DNA from: Lachnospiraceae bacterium Marseille-Q4251
GTDB lineage: Bacteria > Bacillota > Clostridia > Lachnospirales > Lachnospiraceae
Direction: 5' to 3'
Assembly: GCA_018223435.1 (NCBI GenBank)
Contig: JAGTTO010000001.1
Span: 2,418,001 to 2,482,000 of the forward strand
DNA: 64,000 bases
Positions 16,861-24,680 of this stretch are shown one piece after another; the first letter of the stretch is position 1, and every line of letters begins with the position of its first letter. A program made the translations under genes and the position numbers. Below the pieces are notes generated by a model. The model ran no database searches. It was not told the origin of the DNA and saw nothing but the letters and a program-made list of their open reading frames with translations.

Positions 16861-18140
16861 AGCAGTTTCTGAATGTTTTAAAATTTGAGCTTGGAAACTA
16901 TTTTAAGAGTAAAAGCTTTATGGTAACAACAATCCTTCTGGCCCTGGCAGTGGCAGCAGCAGTGGCTCTTCCGCCGGTATTTATGAAGGGCAGCTTCTCA
17001 GAAGTCTTCGGCGGAAGCAAGGGAAGTACGGAAGCCACCGGAGAAGAGGCGGCAGAAGGCAGCTCTGCTGATGGCAATTACGATTCGGATGCAGATGTAC
17101 TGGCTATTGCAGATCCGGATGGCTTTGTAAGCGATATTACGGAACTGACAGACCGGATGCCGGGTTATAACTGGAAGGTTTTCGATGATACCGATGAAGT
17201 GGAAGATATCGTGTCAGCAGGGGCAAAGGGAGGCTTTATCCTGACCGGCAGATATACCTACACCTATGTGGTGAACGATCTTTCCATTCTGGACAGTCTG
17301 GATTCTGAGTTTTCAGAAATTTACACAGACTACTGGCAGGAGCAGGAGCTGAAGGCCGAGGGCATCGACGCGGCTGCCGTGGAGGAAATTCTGGGTCACA
17401 GCAGTATTTCTGATATGAAGGTTCTGGGAAAAGACGGGGCCAACAACTACTGGTACACTTATATTCTGATCTTTGTGCTCTACTTCCTGGTGCTGTTCTA
17501 CGGCCAGATGATTGCGACTTCCATCACCAGCGAGAAGAGCAACCGGGCCATTGAGGTTCTTGTGACCACGGTGGACAGCACCAGTCTGATCTTCGGAAAG
17601 GTCATCGCCGGGGCGATCAGCGGTATCTTCCAGGCAGGCGTGATCCTGGGAAGCGGTCTTCTGACCTATCATTTCACAGGAGCAGGCTGGGATTACCGGC
17701 TGGATTTTCTCTTCCATATTCCGGCAGAGGTCTGGGGAGCCTTCGTGGTATTTGGTCTTCTGGGTTATCTCATGTATGCCTTCCTGTTCGGCATGCTGGG
17801 AGCTCTGGTTTCCAAGACCGAGGATATCAGCAAATCTGCTACTCCGGTGACGATGATCTTTGTGGTATCCTTTATCCTGACCATGACCGGAATGAACGAC
17901 AGCAGCAGCCTTCTCATGAAGGTGGCCTCCTTCATTCCCTTCACTTCCAGCAATGCCATGTTTGCCCGGATCGCGCTGGGCAGCGTTTCCAGCGTGGAGG
18001 TTGTGATTTCCGCAGCGATTCTGGCTGCCACTGTGGTGGTTTTGGGCTGGCTGGCAGCGAAGATCTTCCGTTTCGGAACACTGATGTATGGAAATCCTAT
18101 CAAATTTACGCAGGCATTGAAAAAGATCCGGGAGCAGTAA
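16857..18140 (+). CDS. ABC transporter permease (NatB-like, ABC-2 type)
   Basis: This 427-aa membrane protein has one N-terminal helix (VTTILLALAVAAAVALPPVF), a large extracytoplasmic domain (about residues 45-195) that begins with a Gly/Ser/Glu-rich stretch, then a cluster of five or six helices. That layout is typical of NatB and related ABC-2 exporters. The motif ITSEKSNRAIEVLVTTVD, a cytoplasmic loop, is the family hallmark. It starts inside the stop of the NatA-like gene. It ends two bases before the convergent DUF885 gene with no room for a terminator between them. Confidence 0.9.
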   Translation: MKQFLNVLKFELGNYFKSKSFMVTTILLALAVAAAVALPPVFMKGSFSEVFGGSKGSTEATGEEAAEGSSADGNYDSDADVLAIADPDGFVSDITELTDRMPGYNWKVFDDTDEVEDIVSAGAKGGFILTGRYTYTYVVNDLSILDSLDSEFSEIYTDYWQEQELKAEGIDAAAVEEILGHSSISDMKVLGKDGANNYWYTYILIFVLYFLVLFYGQMIATSITSEKSNRAIEVLVTTVDSTSLIFGKVIAGAISGIFQAGVILGSGLLTYHFTGAGWDYRLDFLFHIPAEVWGAFVVFGLLGYLMYAFLFGMLGALVSKTEDISKSATPVTMIFVVSFILTMTGMNDSSSLLMKVASFIPFTSSNAMFARIALGSVSSVEVVISAAILAATVVVLGWLAAKIFRFGTLMYGNPIKFTQALKKIREQ

Positions 18141-18142
18141 AT

Positions 18143-19966
18143 CTACTTTCCGAGAAGATATTTACTCACCACAGGAAAGGGGGCGGGGCCGATCTCAAGG
18201 ACCTTCTGATGGAAGGCTTTCAGAGAGAAGGCGCTGCCCTTTTTCTCTTTATAGGCGTCCCGGAGATCTTCGAAGGTAAGATAGCCCACATAGTAACGGA
18301 GATAGTTGGCCGGGGCTTCGAGAAGGGCCTCGTAGAGGGCCTGGGCGGAGGCCTCCTCAAAGCCGAATTTACTTAAGGCTTCTGCCACATCGCCCTCGGT
18401 GAAGCCATGGTAATGGACGGCGATATCCATGAGAGAGGAGAGGCCCAGGGTGAGGGAGCGGTTCAGCCGGTAGAGTTCAGCCAGATTCGGGTCCGTATCG
18501 GAGAGACCGTAGGCGTACATTTCCACATAGGTGGCCCAGCCCTCTATGTAGCCGCCGAAATTCAGGAGATTCCGCACCGGATCCGAGGTGGTGCTGCCGC
18601 TTAAGATCGTCTGGTAGAGATGGCCGGGATAGCCCTCATGGGCCAGGGTGGTGTAGAGATCGAGAGCCGTGTAGGTAGAAGCCCGGTTGATATAGATCAC
18701 GTTGTCAGTGAGGTCATCAAGAGGCGGCGTGAGATAGAAGGCCGGGCTTAAGTAATCCTCCAGCGAGGAATGAACGTACTTGACGGAGAAGGAGACTTCC
18801 GGCGGAGTGGGGAAATCGGCGGCGATTTTCTGACGGAGATCGGAGAGAATCTCGTTGGGTGTCCACTGGGCGAGGGCTTTCTCTTCCAGTTCCCGGCCGG
18901 CGGGGTCTGTGGCATACCAGCCATCGGCGTTCAGAATCGTTGAGGGAGAATTGTCGAGAGAGAAGGCGATGGCGCTTCCCAGCGTCTCCCGGGAAAGAAG
19001 CTCCGGATGGGCGGAGGCCAGACTCGTGAGCTTCTGAAAATCTGTTTTCAGCTGTTGTTCGATGCGTTTCTGGATGGCATCGACGGAGGCCCAGGAGCCG
19101 GTAGAATCCCGCAGGAGATATTCATAGTAAGCCTTCCCGTTGGGAAGACCAGAGAGGCCTTGCTGGTTTTTGCCCGTGTTTTTAAGGGCCGTGAGTCCTC
19201 GGATCAGAAGCTGGTAGGCGGGAATTACATGCTCCAGGACGGCTTTTTCGTTCTGTTCCAGAAAATGCTTTTTCTCCACCTGGGTGAGAAAATCCGCTTC
19301 CTCGATCTTCTCGGCGAAGACAGTGATGAGGAAGTTTTTCGAGGGTTCCCGGATAAAAGCATTACACTGGTCGATGACGGCCTGGGCTGCGGAGGCGCTC
19401 ATGAAAAGACCTTCCCTGGACTTGGCTTCCTCGAAGTGAACCAGAGTCGAGCAGTATTCGTCCATCTCTGTGAGAAGGGTCAGATAGGTCTCGATATCGG
19501 CCTTGTTTCGGAAAGCGTACTCCGCGAGAAGCACAGGAAGCTGAGCCTGAGTACCGATGGTGGGACCAAGGGGTTCGGCGTAGAGGGCAAATTTCTGACC
19601 GGAGAGCTGATTTTGAAGATAAAGTTGCAGGATATCGTAGGTCAGTCGGTTGGTTTTGGAGAGTGTCTGGTAGGGAAAACGGCGCAGCGCCTCCTGGTAA
19701 TTTTCCAGAACCAGGCCGGAAGCCTCCAGGACTTCGGGCTCCGCGCTTCCGAGAGTGACGGGAGCCTCGGAAATCCCGTAGTTTTCCGGATGTTTCAGGG
19801 TATAGTGAAGGTTCAGGGTATTTCCGGCCAGTTCATTGCGGAAGATCTGACCGGTAAACTGCCGGAAAGACCGGTTGTTGAAAAAGACGCAGGCGGAAAA
19901 GACCAGAAAAAAGAGCGCGGGGAGAAACAGAAAGGTAAGAAATGAAGGGAGTTTTCGATCTCGCAT
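18143..19966 (-). CDS. DUF885 family protein (putative membrane-anchored metallopeptidase)
   Basis: This 607-aa protein has an N-terminal membrane segment (residues 8-28) and a large outer domain. The HEGYPGH motif of the DUF885 family starts at His443 and resembles a zinc-peptidase HExxH-type site; a helix with GWATYVEMYAYG follows. Family function is not well established; peptidase activity is a prediction from the motif. A cysteine at residue 26 (FSAC) is a weak lipobox, so lipidation is possible but unsure. GGAG precedes the ATG at 7 bp. It is a single gene whose 3' end almost touches the NatB-like gene. Confidence 0.85.
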   Translation of the reverse strand: MRDRKLPSFLTFLFLPALFFLVFSACVFFNNRSFRQFTGQIFRNELAGNTLNLHYTLKHPENYGISEAPVTLGSAEPEVLEASGLVLENYQEALRRFPYQTLSKTNRLTYDILQLYLQNQLSGQKFALYAEPLGPTIGTQAQLPVLLAEYAFRNKADIETYLTLLTEMDEYCSTLVHFEEAKSREGLFMSASAAQAVIDQCNAFIREPSKNFLITVFAEKIEEADFLTQVEKKHFLEQNEKAVLEHVIPAYQLLIRGLTALKNTGKNQQGLSGLPNGKAYYEYLLRDSTGSWASVDAIQKRIEQQLKTDFQKLTSLASAHPELLSRETLGSAIAFSLDNSPSTILNADGWYATDPAGRELEEKALAQWTPNEILSDLRQKIAADFPTPPEVSFSVKYVHSSLEDYLSPAFYLTPPLDDLTDNVIYINRASTYTALDLYTTLAHEGYPGHLYQTILSGSTTSDPVRNLLNFGGYIEGWATYVEMYAYGLSDTDPNLAELYRLNRSLTLGLSSLMDIAVHYHGFTEGDVAEALSKFGFEEASAQALYEALLEAPANYLRYYVGYLTFEDLRDAYKEKKGSAFSLKAFHQKVLEIGPAPFPVVSKYLLGK

Positions 19967-20194
19967 AGAAGCTCCAGAGAACTTTTGGTACTATTTTATG
20001 ATTCAGAGGGCAGACTCATGCCCAAAATAATCATATCGTTTCCGTGGACTGTATGAAAGAACATTGTGGAAGAGACAGGGGAGCAGGCATAGATGGAAAG
20101 TAAGAGAAAAATCCAATGGAATCGCTAAAAAGAGTGTGTTATAGTGGAAGAAAGATGTAAAATTCTGCGATATATCAGACAAGGAGGAACCTTC

Positions 20195-21037
20195 ATGAAG
20201 AAAAGAATTCAGGTAAAAACAGAGAAACCGCAGTTCACGGTGATCACCAACCTTACCTATGCCCAGCATGACAGCTGGTTCGGCCACACCATGCAGGATC
20301 TCAAGATGGATCTCATCTATCCTGAGGACAGCAGCAGAACCTATCCCTGCATCGTCTGGATCTGCGGCGGAGCCTGGCTCCAGCTGGATAAATCCGCTCA
20401 TCTGGCTTATCTTTCCGAACTTTCCAGAAAAGGCTTTGTGGTAGCTTCGGTTCAGTACCGCACCAGCAATGAGACGCCCCTGCCGGGCCAGATCCAGGAT
20501 GTGAAGGCCGGAATCCGCTACTTAAGAGCACACGCAGAGCGGTTCCATATCAATCCGGAGAAGTTTGGCGTCATGGGAGAGTCTGCAGGCGGCTATCTCA
20601 CCTGTATGGTGGCCCTTGCCACGGATCCGGCCTTTGACGTGGGAGAAAATCTCGAATTTTCCAGCAGCGTGCAGGCAGCCTGCCCCTGGTACCCGCCTAC
20701 AGATTTTCGCGGTTTCCCCTACGATAATCCGGAGCAGTGCGCCGCTTCGCCGGAATCCCTTCTCCTGGGGAAAAATGTGCTGTGCCATCCGGAGGAAGCC
20801 CTGAAAAACTGCCCGGTGAGCTTTGTCACCAAGGATGCGCCGCCCTTCCTGATCATCCACGGGGAGAACGACCATACGGTGCCCTTTACTCAGGGCGAAC
20901 TGCTCCATGACAAACTGGAGGAGGCAGGCTGCGATGTGACGCTTCTTGCCATCGAGGGCGCAGACCATGCGGACCTTCATTTCTTCCAGAAGGAAGTCTG
21001 GGAGGAAATAGAAGCGTTCTTCGCAGAGGAATTGTAG
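20195..21037 (+). CDS. Alpha/beta hydrolase, BD-FAE-like esterase
   Basis: This 280-aa cytoplasmic hydrolase likely deacetylates or de-esterifies small or carbohydrate esters. It has the oxyanion-hole motif CGGAW near residue 67, the nucleophile elbow GESAGG near residue 128, the acid region [10 protein letters not shown] and the histidine in ADHADLHF near the end. The ATG at 20195 is preferred, with AAGGAGGA 6-8 bp upstream; the frame extends 17 codons further back without such a site. The stop codon TAG is itself the first part of a 38-bp hairpin repeat (21035-21072). Confidence 0.9.
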   Translation: MKKRIQVKTEKPQFTVITNLTYAQHDSWFGHTMQDLKMDLIYPEDSSRTYPCIVWICGGAWLQLDKSAHLAYLSELSRKGFVVASVQYRTSNETPLPGQIQDVKAGIRYLRAHAERFHINPEKFGVMGESAGGYLTCMVALATDPAFDVGENLEFSSSVQAACPWYPPTDFRGFPYDNPEQCAASPESLLLGKNVLCHPEEALKNCPVSFVTKDAPPFLIIHGENDHTVPFTQGELLHDKLEEAGCDVTLLAIEGADHADLHFFQKEVWEEIEAFFAEEL

Positions 21038-21072
21038 AATTGCTCCGCTGCAAGGCAGCTCACGCAATTCTA
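21035..21072. repeat. Short hairpin repeat, copy A
   Basis: TAGAATTGC (21035-21043) pairs with GCAATTCTA (21064-21072), and inside it GCTGC pairs with GCAGC around AAG. The same sequence recurs at 21999-22032 on the other side of trmB. The inner module TTGCTCCGCTGC-N3-GCAGCTC also occurs inverted at 53884-53905. It overlaps the esterase stop codon and may act as a transcription or mRNA end. Confidence 0.7.
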
Positions 21073-21096
21073 GGTATTAAGAGGAGTAAAACGTCA

Positions 21097-21267
21097 TCAC
21101 CGCCTCCTGCAACAGGGAAGATCCTTCACCAGCTGATTGACCTGGTCGAAGGATCTTCGTATCTTCAGAAATTGCCGGTCGGCTTTGGGAATGCAGTAGA
21201 TCCGAAGGCCCAGGCGCTCCGGAAAACGGATTCTTTTCAAAGGGATCACCGAAAGAATTTCTTCCAT
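21097..21267 (-). CDS. Possible small protein downstream of trmB (low confidence)
   Basis: A 56-codon frame beginning MEEILSVIPLKRIRFPERLG starts 12 bp past the trmB stop on the same strand. Composition looks protein-like, but there is no clear ribosome-binding site and no family is recognised. Part of it also forms a DNA hairpin (GAAGATCCTTC with GAAGGATCTTC, about 21117-21158). It may be a real short gene, a fragment of a larger one, or chance. Confidence 0.25.
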   Translation of the reverse strand: MEEILSVIPLKRIRFPERLGLRIYCIPKADRQFLKIRRSFDQVNQLVKDLPCCRRR

Positions 21268-21279
21268 ATTATATATGCT

Positions 21280-21954
21280 TTATTCTGCGTTACGGTTCGG
21301 CTTGCGGATTACAAGTTTGTGGATGGGGTTGCGGAGATTGCTGAATTTTCGCTCATACTCGGTCATGACGTTGCCTTCCATGAGCTCTTTGTCATGGTGG
21401 AGGTCATAGGTGCAGACCAGAAGCTCCCAGCCGCTCTCCTTCACTTCCTCCAGGGAGAAATCGAAAAGGCTGCGGTTGTCGGTCTTGAACTCCACGAGGC
21501 CGCCGTCAGCCAGGATCTCCTCATAACGGGCCAGAAATTCGCGGGAGGTGAGTCTCCGTCTCGCATGGCGTTCTTTCGGCCAGGGATCGGAGAAATTAAG
21601 ATAGATCCGGTCCACCTCGCCTTTTCCAAAGAAGTTGGGAAGGTCCTTGGCATCCACGCAGAGATAACGGAGGTTGGGGAATTCCTCGCCACATTCCTCG
21701 GTGAGAAGTTCGCGCTTCTGGAGCGCCCGGTAGAGAACGCTGGTGTAGCGCTCGATGCCGATGTAGTTGATCTCGGGATTCCTCCGGGAAAGCTCGGTGA
21801 TGAACTGGCCTTTTCCCATACCCACTTCGATGTAGAGGGGCTGGTCTTTTCCGAAAACCTCACTCCATTTTCCTTTTTTTGTCTCTGCATCCTGGATGAC
21901 CCAGGGGCTGTTGGATACGGCTTCGTCCGCACCCGGTATATTTCTTAAACGCAT
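21280..21954 (-). CDS. trmB: tRNA (guanine-N7-)-methyltransferase
   Basis: This 224-aa SAM-dependent enzyme makes 7-methylguanosine at position 46 of tRNA. The SAM-binding motif YIEVGMGKGQF is near residue 40, and the TrmB signature NFSDPWPKERHARRRLTS near residues 118-135. The C-terminal FSNLRNPIHKLV is also typical. AAGGAG precedes the ATG at 8 bp. It is a single gene, bracketed by two copies of the same hairpin repeat (21035 and 21999) that match over about 36 bp. The length is normal for the family. Confidence 0.96.
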   Translation of the reverse strand: MRLRNIPGADEAVSNSPWVIQDAETKKGKWSEVFGKDQPLYIEVGMGKGQFITELSRRNPEINYIGIERYTSVLYRALQKRELLTEECGEEFPNLRYLCVDAKDLPNFFGKGEVDRIYLNFSDPWPKERHARRRLTSREFLARYEEILADGGLVEFKTDNRSLFDFSLEEVKESGWELLVCTYDLHHDKELMEGNVMTEYERKFSNLRNPIHKLVIRKPNRNAE

Positions 21955-21998
21955 GGTAAAATCTCCTTATTGTTGATTATTTAGTAATTGATGCCGAT

Positions 21999-22032
21999 GA
22001 ATTGCTCCGCTGCTTTGCAGTTCACGCAATTC
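21999..22032. repeat. Short hairpin repeat, copy B
   Basis: GAATTGC pairs with GCAATTC, with inner GCTGC...GCAG pairing; outside it TGATGC (21988) can pair with GCATCA (22034). It matches the copy at 21035-21072 in the same orientation except for the loop and one stem base. The two copies bracket trmB. Confidence 0.7.
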
Positions 22033-22079
22033 TGCATCATAGCATACTTCCTTACTTTTTTCTACCAAAACTTCCTCAT

Positions 22080-22976
22080 TTACGCCGGTTCCTTTCCTTT
22101 TAAAAGGCGGATCAGATGGCGGGCGGCCACGCTCAGGGGTTTCTGCCGGTCCTCCACCATACAGATGTGGCGGCCTTCGATCTTTTCTTCGATCTCGATC
22201 TCCACGATACTGCCTTCCTCCAGCTCCTTTTTCACGAGCTCCCGGGGGATGAAGCCTACGCCCAGGCCCTGCCGGATGACGGGAACCATGAGATCCGCCG
22301 TGGCAAGCTCGATATCCGGTTTCAGGATCAGGCCGTGGGAGGCGTAAAATTCCTTATAGAGGGCATAAGTCATTGTGTTTTCTGCGAGGGAGACAAAGGG
22401 GTACTGCTGGACCTCGGAGAGGGGAACTTTTTTCCCTTTGAGATAGGAATAATTGCTGCCTCCGGCCAGAATATCCTGACATTCCTTTACCAGAGTGACC
22501 CGGAAATGGGGATCCTCCCGGATGGGGGTAGTCACCACGGCCAGGTCGGTCTTACCGGCTTTCAGATCTGCCAGCGTATTGGGCGTGGTGCCGCTGGTGA
22601 GCTTCAGGCGGACGCCGGGGTACTGCCGGTGAAAAGAGGAGAGCTTTTTGAGAAGAAAGCAGTGGAGGGCGGTCTCCGTGACGCCGATGTAGACGGAACC
22701 ATTCTGATAACCGAGGGTTCCGCCGATATTTTCCTCACCTTTAAAGATCTGCTCGCAGGCGGGAGCTACATATTTATAGAGCTGTTCTCCCTCGGCAGTC
22801 AGGGAGACGCCCCGCTTGGTCCGGACGAAAAGCCGGCAGCCAAGCTCCGTTTCCAGAGCCTGCATACAGCGGGAAACCGAGGGCTGGCTGGAGAGCAGAG
22901 CCTTGGCGGCCAGGGTGAAATTCTGGTATTTCGCTACATAATAAAAGATTTTATAATATTCAAAATTTGCTGCCAT
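22080..22976 (-). CDS. LysR family transcriptional regulator
   Basis: This 298-aa regulator has an N-terminal winged helix (residues 1-60; YVAKYQNFTLAAKALLSSQPSVSRCMQALE) and a LysR substrate-binding domain from about residue 90. AAAGGA precedes the ATG. LysR genes are often divergent from their target; here the divergent unit is the V-type ATPase operon, 330 bp away. No T-N11-A site could be assigned with confidence, so the target is unknown. A pair of AAAACCGGG...CCCGGTTTT arms (23092 and 23151) lies in the gap. No partner gene for metabolite sensing is seen beside it. Confidence 0.92.
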   Translation of the reverse strand: MAANFEYYKIFYYVAKYQNFTLAAKALLSSQPSVSRCMQALETELGCRLFVRTKRGVSLTAEGEQLYKYVAPACEQIFKGEENIGGTLGYQNGSVYIGVTETALHCFLLKKLSSFHRQYPGVRLKLTSGTTPNTLADLKAGKTDLAVVTTPIREDPHFRVTLVKECQDILAGGSNYSYLKGKKVPLSEVQQYPFVSLAENTMTYALYKEFYASHGLILKPDIELATADLMVPVIRQGLGVGFIPRELVKKELEEGSIVEIEIEEKIEGRHICMVEDRQKPLSVAARHLIRLLKGKEPA

Positions 22977-23216
22977 AGATTTTCCTTTTATAAAGTTTTT
23001 TTATTATGGGTATAAAATAATATCATTTTTCAAAATCAGCCGATTTCAGTATAATCCAATGTGTTCAAAACGGCAACCGCAAATAGCGCAGAAAACCGGG
23101 CAGGGGTCATCCAAGGCTCCTGTTTTCCCACGTCAGAGCAGAAGAGCTGTCCCGGTTTTGGCTGTTTGCATAGGAATGACCACTATTCATTTTTAGATTT
23201 TTAGCTATTATTATCC

Positions 23217-23244
23217 TTGCATTTTTAAAAAGAAAAGGTATGAT
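23217..23244 (+). promoter_or_regulatory. Promoter of the V-type ATPase operon
   Basis: TTGCAT (23217-23222), a 16-bp spacer and TATGAT (23239-23244), about 65 bp before the first start codon. It is the best match in the 332-bp gap after the LysR gene (22977-23308), which otherwise holds only the AAAACCGGG...CCCGGTTTT inverted arms. Confidence 0.55.
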
Positions 23245-23308
23245 AATAGAGAACTGTGTAAAAGCTTTTGAAAGCAGACACAGGAAAGAAAAGAGAAGGA
23301 GGTACAGA

Positions 23309-23620
23309 ATGGATACAATCGTTAACAAGATCTCGGAAATTGAGACCGCAGCTGTCAAGATCATGAACGAATCCGCCCTTCAAAAGAAAGAACTGGATGA
23401 AGAATCCAAACAGCGAATGGATGCATACGATGCTGACGTGGATAAGAAGACAGAAGCAAAGCTTGCCGATATCCGTGCCAGCCTGGAAAACCAGAAAAAA
23501 GCAGAGCTTTCTTCCCTGAAAGAAGCCGCTGCTAGGACGATCATGACTCTGGAGAAGGAATATTCGGAAAATCATGAGACACTGGCTGCAGGCATATTAA
23601 AACAGATGATCGAGGGATAA
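23309..23620 (+). CDS. V-type ATPase stalk subunit H/G-like
   Basis: This 103-aa highly charged protein is almost wholly helical and coiled-coil, rich in Glu, Lys and Ala. It matches the small peripheral-stalk subunit (AhaH, or NtpF in Enterococcus) that pairs with subunit E to hold the catalytic head against the membrane part. The ATG at 23309 follows AAGGAGGT; an upstream extension of the frame has no such site. It is the first gene of the nine-gene operon and lies 3 bp before subunit C. Assignment rests on composition and position more than on sequence motifs. Confidence 0.82.
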   Translation: MDTIVNKISEIETAAVKIMNESALQKKELDEESKQRMDAYDADVDKKTEAKLADIRASLENQKKAELSSLKEAAARTIMTLEKEYSENHETLAAGILKQMIEG

Positions 23621-23623
23621 GCT

Positions 23624-24664
23624 ATGGGAAAACTGTTATCTTACAGTGGAACGACCACAAAGATCCGTGCCATCAAGAGCCGTCTCCTTACCCGGAAGGA
23701 TTACGAGACGCTGGCCGCCATGCCGACGGTCACAGGCGCGCTGGCTTATCTGAAACAGAAGCCCTCCTATGAAGAGCTCTTCTCCGGACTGGATGAGAGC
23801 ACTCTGCACCGGAGCCAGGTGGAGCAGATTCTCACCTATTCTGTTTATGCGGATTTCCAGAAGATCTACCGTTTTTCCACCGTACAGCAGAGAGCCTTTA
23901 TGGATCTCTATTTTGGCCGGTACGAGATCGCCATCATGAAGCGTTCCCTTCGGATGCTTTTCGATCACCGGAATGTTTCCACGGACCTGACGATCTTTAC
24001 AGACTTTTTCAACCACCATTCAGATTTGGATCTGAACAAACTTTCCGCCAGCCAGACCATCGATGAATTTGTCGAGAATCTGAAGGGAAGTATTTACTAT
24101 GAGCCTATGAAACGTCTTTCGGACATTGAATCGCCGACACTCTGGGATTACGAAATGGCACTGGACCTTTTCTATTTCGGCTGGTTCTGGAAAAATGGCC
24201 AGAAGATTTTCAAGGACAAGGAAGACCGGAAAATTTTCATGGAAGCCTATGGCGTGAAAATTGATCTTCTGAACATGCAGTGGATCTACCGTTCCAAGAG
24301 ATATTATCATATGGAAAACAGCAGCATCTACGCACACATTATTCCGGTGACCTACCATCTCACGGCCCAGAGCATCAAGGACCTGGTGGAGGCGGGAAAT
24401 CAGGATGAGCTGACTGCCGCAGTCAGAAAGACCTATTACGGAAAACGTTATCCGGAGCTTACCCCTCACAATCTGGATCAGTATTATACGGAAATCCGTC
24501 ACAAGATCCAGAGTAAGGAAGCCAGAAACAATCCGTATTCTGTCGCAACGATGGTTTCTTATCTCTATGAGAAAGAGCATGAGGTTGACAGACTTACTAC
24601 CATTCTGGAGTGCGTCCGTTACGGACTGCCCCAGGAGGAAATAGCAAAATATATAAATAACTAA
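23624..24664 (+). CDS. V-type ATPase subunit C
   Basis: This 346-aa soluble protein resembles the V0 d/AC39 subunit that links the central rotor (D and F) to the proteolipid ring. It is helical with the three-fold repeat layout of the family, and begins MGKLLSYSGTTTKIRAIKSRLL. In Enterococcus hirae the equivalent ntpC lies later in the operon; here it precedes subunit I. Start ATG is 3 bp after the H-subunit stop, with an AGCT-AGGGAT-type weak ribosome-binding site, so translational coupling is likely. Confidence 0.9.
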   Translation: MGKLLSYSGTTTKIRAIKSRLLTRKDYETLAAMPTVTGALAYLKQKPSYEELFSGLDESTLHRSQVEQILTYSVYADFQKIYRFSTVQQRAFMDLYFGRYEIAIMKRSLRMLFDHRNVSTDLTIFTDFFNHHSDLDLNKLSASQTIDEFVENLKGSIYYEPMKRLSDIESPTLWDYEMALDLFYFGWFWKNGQKIFKDKEDRKIFMEAYGVKIDLLNMQWIYRSKRYYHMENSSIYAHIIPVTYHLTAQSIKDLVEAGNQDELTAAVRKTYYGKRYPELTPHNLDQYYTEIRHKIQSKEARNNPYSVATMVSYLYEKEHEVDRLTTILECVRYGLPQEEIAKYINN

Positions 24665-24680
24665 GAAAGGGGGTGGGTTC

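Noticed and set aside
23092..23159. AAAACCGGG...CCCGGTTTT inverted arms before the V-ATPase operon as a terminator or riboswitch
   Set aside because: The arms are 50 bp apart with no T-tract and lie upstream of the likely promoter; at most a binding site, with no further support.
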